From the NCBI GenBank assembly GCA_002375695.1, contig DFMO01000006.1, positions 248,001 through 312,000 on the forward strand: a DNA stretch of 64,000 nucleotides. The letters run 5' to 3'. The translations under genes were made by a program, and so were the position numbers. Position 1 is the first letter of the stretch. Each line of letters begins with the position of its first letter. This stretch comes from Flavobacteriaceae bacterium UBA3591. GTDB lineage: Bacteria > Bacteroidota > Bacteroidia > Flavobacteriales > Flavobacteriaceae. The notes under the pieces were generated by a model that worked only from the letters and a program-made list of their open reading frames with translations, did not search any database and was not told the origin of the DNA. Of this stretch, positions 61,511-64,000 are shown in pieces.

Positions 61511-62389
61511 TTACATATTTCCGTAATCTGCTTTTCTAATTTTAAACGGTTTTTCTTTTATAGATGTGCAAATCATGTGCACATTGTCCTTTTTTCGTTT
61601 GTTAGATGTGTATTCCATTTCCATCATCATAGAGTTTTTATCGAATGGAATATTAGACATTTTTTTGCTTTTTTGCATTTTTTCCATACTCGCAAACATA
61701 CCTACAAAGCTTACCGGCGCTTCATTTGTTACGTAAATTTTACTCGTACCATCTTCATGATTTACTAAATATCCTTTGCAGTTATAGCCTAAAATAGTTT
61801 TTCCAGCAATTGGTGTAAACGAAATATCTTCCCCTTTATTTTCTTCACCGCTTTGCCCCTTTTCTATCATTTCTTGTACGGTTTCATCGAAAGGAATATT
61901 CATCTTCATTGCAATTTTTCTACCTTCATTATTCATAAAAGTAACCATTGCCTCATTATCAAAATCATAAACAATTACAGTATTTTGTTGAGCTTGGGGC
62001 ATAGCATTTCCAAAATAGCTCGCATTGGGTTCTACATAGTATTTTAAAGTGTTTTGATCTTTATTTGATGTAATTTGCATATCAATTTCGTACTGAAATG
62101 TATAAACATCGGGAAGGTCTTCTAACCCACCGCCAAACAAATTCATTGATTGTTGTGTTGTTCGGGTATTTGTTTCCTTTTTAGATTTATCTTTCTTTTC
62201 GCCATCCCCTTTAATTGCATTATCGATGGTTTTATCGGTCGATTTTGAAACTTCGCGATCTGTTTTATTTAAAACAGTTCGCTCTACTGCATTTTCTGCA
62301 GTTTTTTTTAGTTTTTTTAAAAATTGAGCTTGCGCAGTAGTTCCTAAAAAAAAGATACTTAGTATTAAAATTAAATGTCGTGTTTTCAT
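61511..62389 (-). CDS. Secreted DUF4412 protein
   Basis: The 292-residue product has a signal peptide (MKTRHLILILSIFFLGTTAQAQ, cleavage after residue 22). A helical, charged stretch follows (FLKKLKKTAENAVERTVLNK to ~75), then a beta-rich DUF4412 domain (about 90-292): YTFQYEIDMQITSNKDQNTLKYYV, MVTFMNNEGRKIAMKM, ILGYNCKGYLVNHEDGTSKI and the C-terminal CTSIKEKPFKIRKADY. The pattern resembles periplasmic LolA-like beta half-barrels. Its function is not known. It converges on ribB (50 bases between stops) with no clear terminator. Confidence 0.8.
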   Translation of the reverse strand: MKTRHLILILSIFFLGTTAQAQFLKKLKKTAENAVERTVLNKTDREVSKSTDKTIDNAIKGDGEKKDKSKKETNTRTTQQSMNLFGGGLEDLPDVYTFQYEIDMQITSNKDQNTLKYYVEPNASYFGNAMPQAQQNTVIVYDFDNEAMVTFMNNEGRKIAMKMNIPFDETVQEMIEKGQSGEENKGEDISFTPIAGKTILGYNCKGYLVNHEDGTSKIYVTNEAPVSFVGMFASMEKMQKSKKMSNIPFDKNSMMMEMEYTSNKRKKDNVHMICTSIKEKPFKIRKADYGNM

Positions 62390-62682
62390 GATTTTAAGAT
62401 TTATTATTTTCTAATTAAATTATCATTTTAAATCTGCTTACAACCTGTTTTATTTAACAAATAACAACAAATATTTATGCGCTATCTATTTAACAGTTTT
62501 TATCATAAACAATGGTAATTATTAAAATTAATTATTATTTAGCCAAAAATATATAAAATTTTATGCAAAATACACAAAATATCTTTTTGCAATAAGTTAA
62601 GAAAGCACACAAAAAAACACAGCCAATCTTTTAGCTGTGTTTTGGAGTAACATTGTTTGAAGCGTAACTTCAACACTAAAAA
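62390..62682 (-). other. Gap upstream of the DUF4412 gene (293 bp)
   Basis: This very AT-rich region contains the terminator of the DegT-type aminotransferase gene (62614-62643 stem) and presumably the promoter of the DUF4412 gene, but no convincing -7 box was found. No reading frame or RNA gene is seen. Confidence 0.6.
62611..62643 (-). terminator. Terminator of the DegT/StrS aminotransferase gene
   Basis: AAAACACAGC (62614-62623) and GCTGTGTTTT (62634-62643) form a perfect 10-bp stem. Read on the minus strand it is followed by T-rich sequence (TTTTTTTG), fitting transcription from 63876 leftwards. Confidence 0.85.
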
Positions 62683-63876
62683 TTAAAGCACCGAAGTAAT
62701 TGCCATTTTCATTGCTTCTGCCCTTTGACCTACTTGTTTTTTATCCCACCCAATTTTAATTAATGACGAAATAGTGCGGCTCATGATAGCATCACTTTTA
62801 GAAAAATCTGTATTGTTTAAATCTTGCATCTGGCTTTTTACTTCGGCCGGCAGATTACTGAGTGATTTTAAATTGCGCAAATGCTCCCATCCATTAATAT
62901 AGTGCCAATTGTTGGTAAACCAATAAAAACAAGCATCTATGCCAGAATTTGATAGCGCTTTATGTACTTTTTGCGCAAGTTCTGCGGTGGGAAGATAAAA
63001 ACTTAAAAACGAATAATTTTCTTCCCCGCCTTCGGGTACGCTTCTAAAAGTTACCTCGTCAATGGTTTGGAGCACCTCTCGTATAATTGTATAATTTTCT
63101 TTTTGTTTTTGAAGGATGTTATCGAGTTTTTCTAATTGCGCCAAACCAACTGCCGCGTTTAATTCAGAAATTCGAAAGTTATATCCCATATAAGGATGAG
63201 ATTCGGCACCGCGATCGCTCCCCACGTGGTCATGACCGTGGTCTTGATAATAGTCTGCGTGCAATGCAAATTTTTCATTATTTGTAAGCACAGCACCACC
63301 CTCACCACAAGTTATAGTTTTTACATAATCGAACGAAAAACACCCTAAATCGCCGTAACTTCCAAGCGGTTTACCTTCGTAGGTACCGCCAATAGCTTGA
63401 CACGCGTCTTCTAAAAGAATTAAGTTATGGGTATCGCAAATTACTTTTAAAGCTTTTAAATTGGCCATTGAGCCGCACATATGTACGGGCATCACGCATT
63501 TAGTTTTGGAGGTAATTGCAGCTTCCACAGCTTGTGGATTTAAGGTTAGCGTATCGTCAATATCTACCAAAATAGGAACAGCTCCAAGCGCCAAAATAGA
63601 TTCAAAACTCGCAACAAATGTAAATGTTGGCATAATTACTTCATCGCCAGCACCAATTCCGGCTGCTGCCAAAGCGACTGTTAAGGCTGCTGTGCCGCTC
63701 GATACTAATTGGCAATGGTCTGCCTTCATTTTTTTTGCAAAAGCGATTTCAAACTCTTTAGCTTTCCAGTGGTTATTACGCATTGAATCGAAGCCATAGC
63801 GCATTAAAACCCCAGTTTCTAAAACATCATTTACTTGTTTGCGCTCTTCAGCGCCAAAAATTTCAAATCCGGGCAT
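62683..63876 (-). CDS. DegT/DnrJ/EryC1/StrS-family PLP aminotransferase
   Basis: The 397-residue cytosolic enzyme has PLP-anchor Lys186 in FSFDYVKTITCGEGG, the Asp157 ring contact in LLEDACQAIGG and SSGTAALTVALAAAGIG for phosphate binding. The family aminates nucleotide-linked keto-sugars for polysaccharides or natural products. The usual FSFH before the lysine is FSFD here. The substrate is unknown, and sugar-nucleotide partner genes are not visible in this window; they may lie to the right. The 53-base gap before the next partial minus-strand gene suggests co-transcription. Confidence 0.88.
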   Translation of the reverse strand: MPGFEIFGAEERKQVNDVLETGVLMRYGFDSMRNNHWKAKEFEIAFAKKMKADHCQLVSSGTAALTVALAAAGIGAGDEVIMPTFTFVASFESILALGAVPILVDIDDTLTLNPQAVEAAITSKTKCVMPVHMCGSMANLKALKVICDTHNLILLEDACQAIGGTYEGKPLGSYGDLGCFSFDYVKTITCGEGGAVLTNNEKFALHADYYQDHGHDHVGSDRGAESHPYMGYNFRISELNAAVGLAQLEKLDNILQKQKENYTIIREVLQTIDEVTFRSVPEGGEENYSFLSFYLPTAELAQKVHKALSNSGIDACFYWFTNNWHYINGWEHLRNLKSLSNLPAEVKSQMQDLNNTDFSKSDAIMSRTISSLIKIGWDKKQVGQRAEAMKMAITSVL

Positions 63877-63929
63877 TATGGTTAAATTTTATAATTATTG
63901 GTTTATTAGTGCTAAAAGCGCAGTAAGAT

Positions 63930-64000
63930 TTATTCTAAATTTATTACAAGTTCATCGACTCCTCTTCGTACTTTTTTCAGCGTTACAAAGAAATCGTCTT
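63930..64000 (-). CDS. 3' end of a minus-strand gene (truncated by window edge)
   Basis: Reading leftwards from the edge, one frame encodes DDFFVTLKKVRRGVDELVIN then LE and TAA (63930-63932). The 23 visible codons have normal composition. The direction is that of the DegT-type gene, 53 bases away, so it is likely the preceding gene in the same operon. Its identity cannot be determined from this fragment. Confidence 0.4.
   Translation of the reverse strand, partial: DDFFVTLKKVRRGVDELVINLE

Noticed and set aside
1..64000. tRNA or rRNA genes, CRISPR arrays, insertion sequences
   Set aside because: No TTCGAATCC-type tRNA arm, regular spaced repeat or transposase was seen in any gap.

Overview
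The window is a stretch of bacterial chromosome with low GC and densely packed genes, from a member of Bacteroidota, almost certainly a marine or soil-type flavobacterium (class Flavobacteriia). The sequence signs are: promoter -7 boxes of the form TAnnTTTG (for example 10807, 12299, 20566, 53421, 55711, 60286), almost no Shine-Dalgarno sequences, many secreted proteins ending their signal peptides in AQ or SQ, and a lineage-typical gene set (PIG-L deacetylase with a sodium symporter, large fused PurL, FtsK-LolA-LptF/G-RibB, DUF4412, and a small protein of the DUF6952 type). The genus cannot be fixed from this window alone. I saw no rRNA, tRNA, CRISPR array or insertion sequence.

Layout. 1-3549: 3' part of a PIG-L deacetylase, an unlisted 36-residue membrane microprotein, and a sodium:solute symporter. 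3550-9596: an accessory island, AT-richer than its surroundings, with five genes: a membrane-anchored protein with two different PD-(D/E)XK nuclease domains, a Ser/Thr kinase, a two-helix membrane protein, a secreted protein and a GIY-YIG/DUF4357 nuclease. The gaps between them hold imperfect inverted repeats, a duplicated ~75-bp leader and a degenerate repeat with the core CGAAAGTARGT. This looks like an array of independently acquired cassette-like units and is the part most likely to hold something undescribed. 9597-20401: core genes (Ycf48-like lipoprotein, RsmB-type methyltransferase, PurL, baeRF-like protein, acyl-CoA ligase, SMR transporter, DUF488).

20596-27098: a MarR regulator followed by a beta-oxidation operon in fadN-fadA-fadE order. 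A four-helix-bundle gene, bracketed by a perfect 12-bp inverted repeat, sits between fadN and fadA. 27202-34536: secreted hydrolases (propeller protein, M28 and M1 peptidases, propeller-amidohydrolase fusion). 34610-45791: fasciclin lipoprotein, LysM protein, an AAA+/VWA pair, S9 peptidase, a divergent App1 phosphatase/lipid kinase pair, a hydrolase-OsmC fusion, two translationally coupled LVIVD-type lipoproteins and a Cu/Zn superoxide dismutase. 46004-48907: two tandem tail-fibre-like secreted proteins, each with its own near-identical terminator. 48925-55650: lipoamide dehydrogenase, a PLP gamma-lyase-family enzyme, NhaC, then a redox cluster (peroxiredoxin, WCGNC thioredoxin, DUF6952-like; then a thiol peroxidase that lacks the usual resolving cysteine, overlapping DgkA). 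55742-61460: FtsK, LolA, LptF/G and RibB with a degenerate GTP cyclohydrolase half. 61511-64000: DUF4412 protein, a DegT/StrS aminotransferase and the end of one more minus-strand gene.

Co-operation of genes: the fad genes form one pathway under a probable MarR control; FtsK/LolA/LptFG link chromosome segregation and envelope biogenesis in one transcription unit; the peroxiredoxin and thioredoxin are spaced as a donor/acceptor pair. Functions in the 3.5-9.6 kb island are inferred from motifs only.
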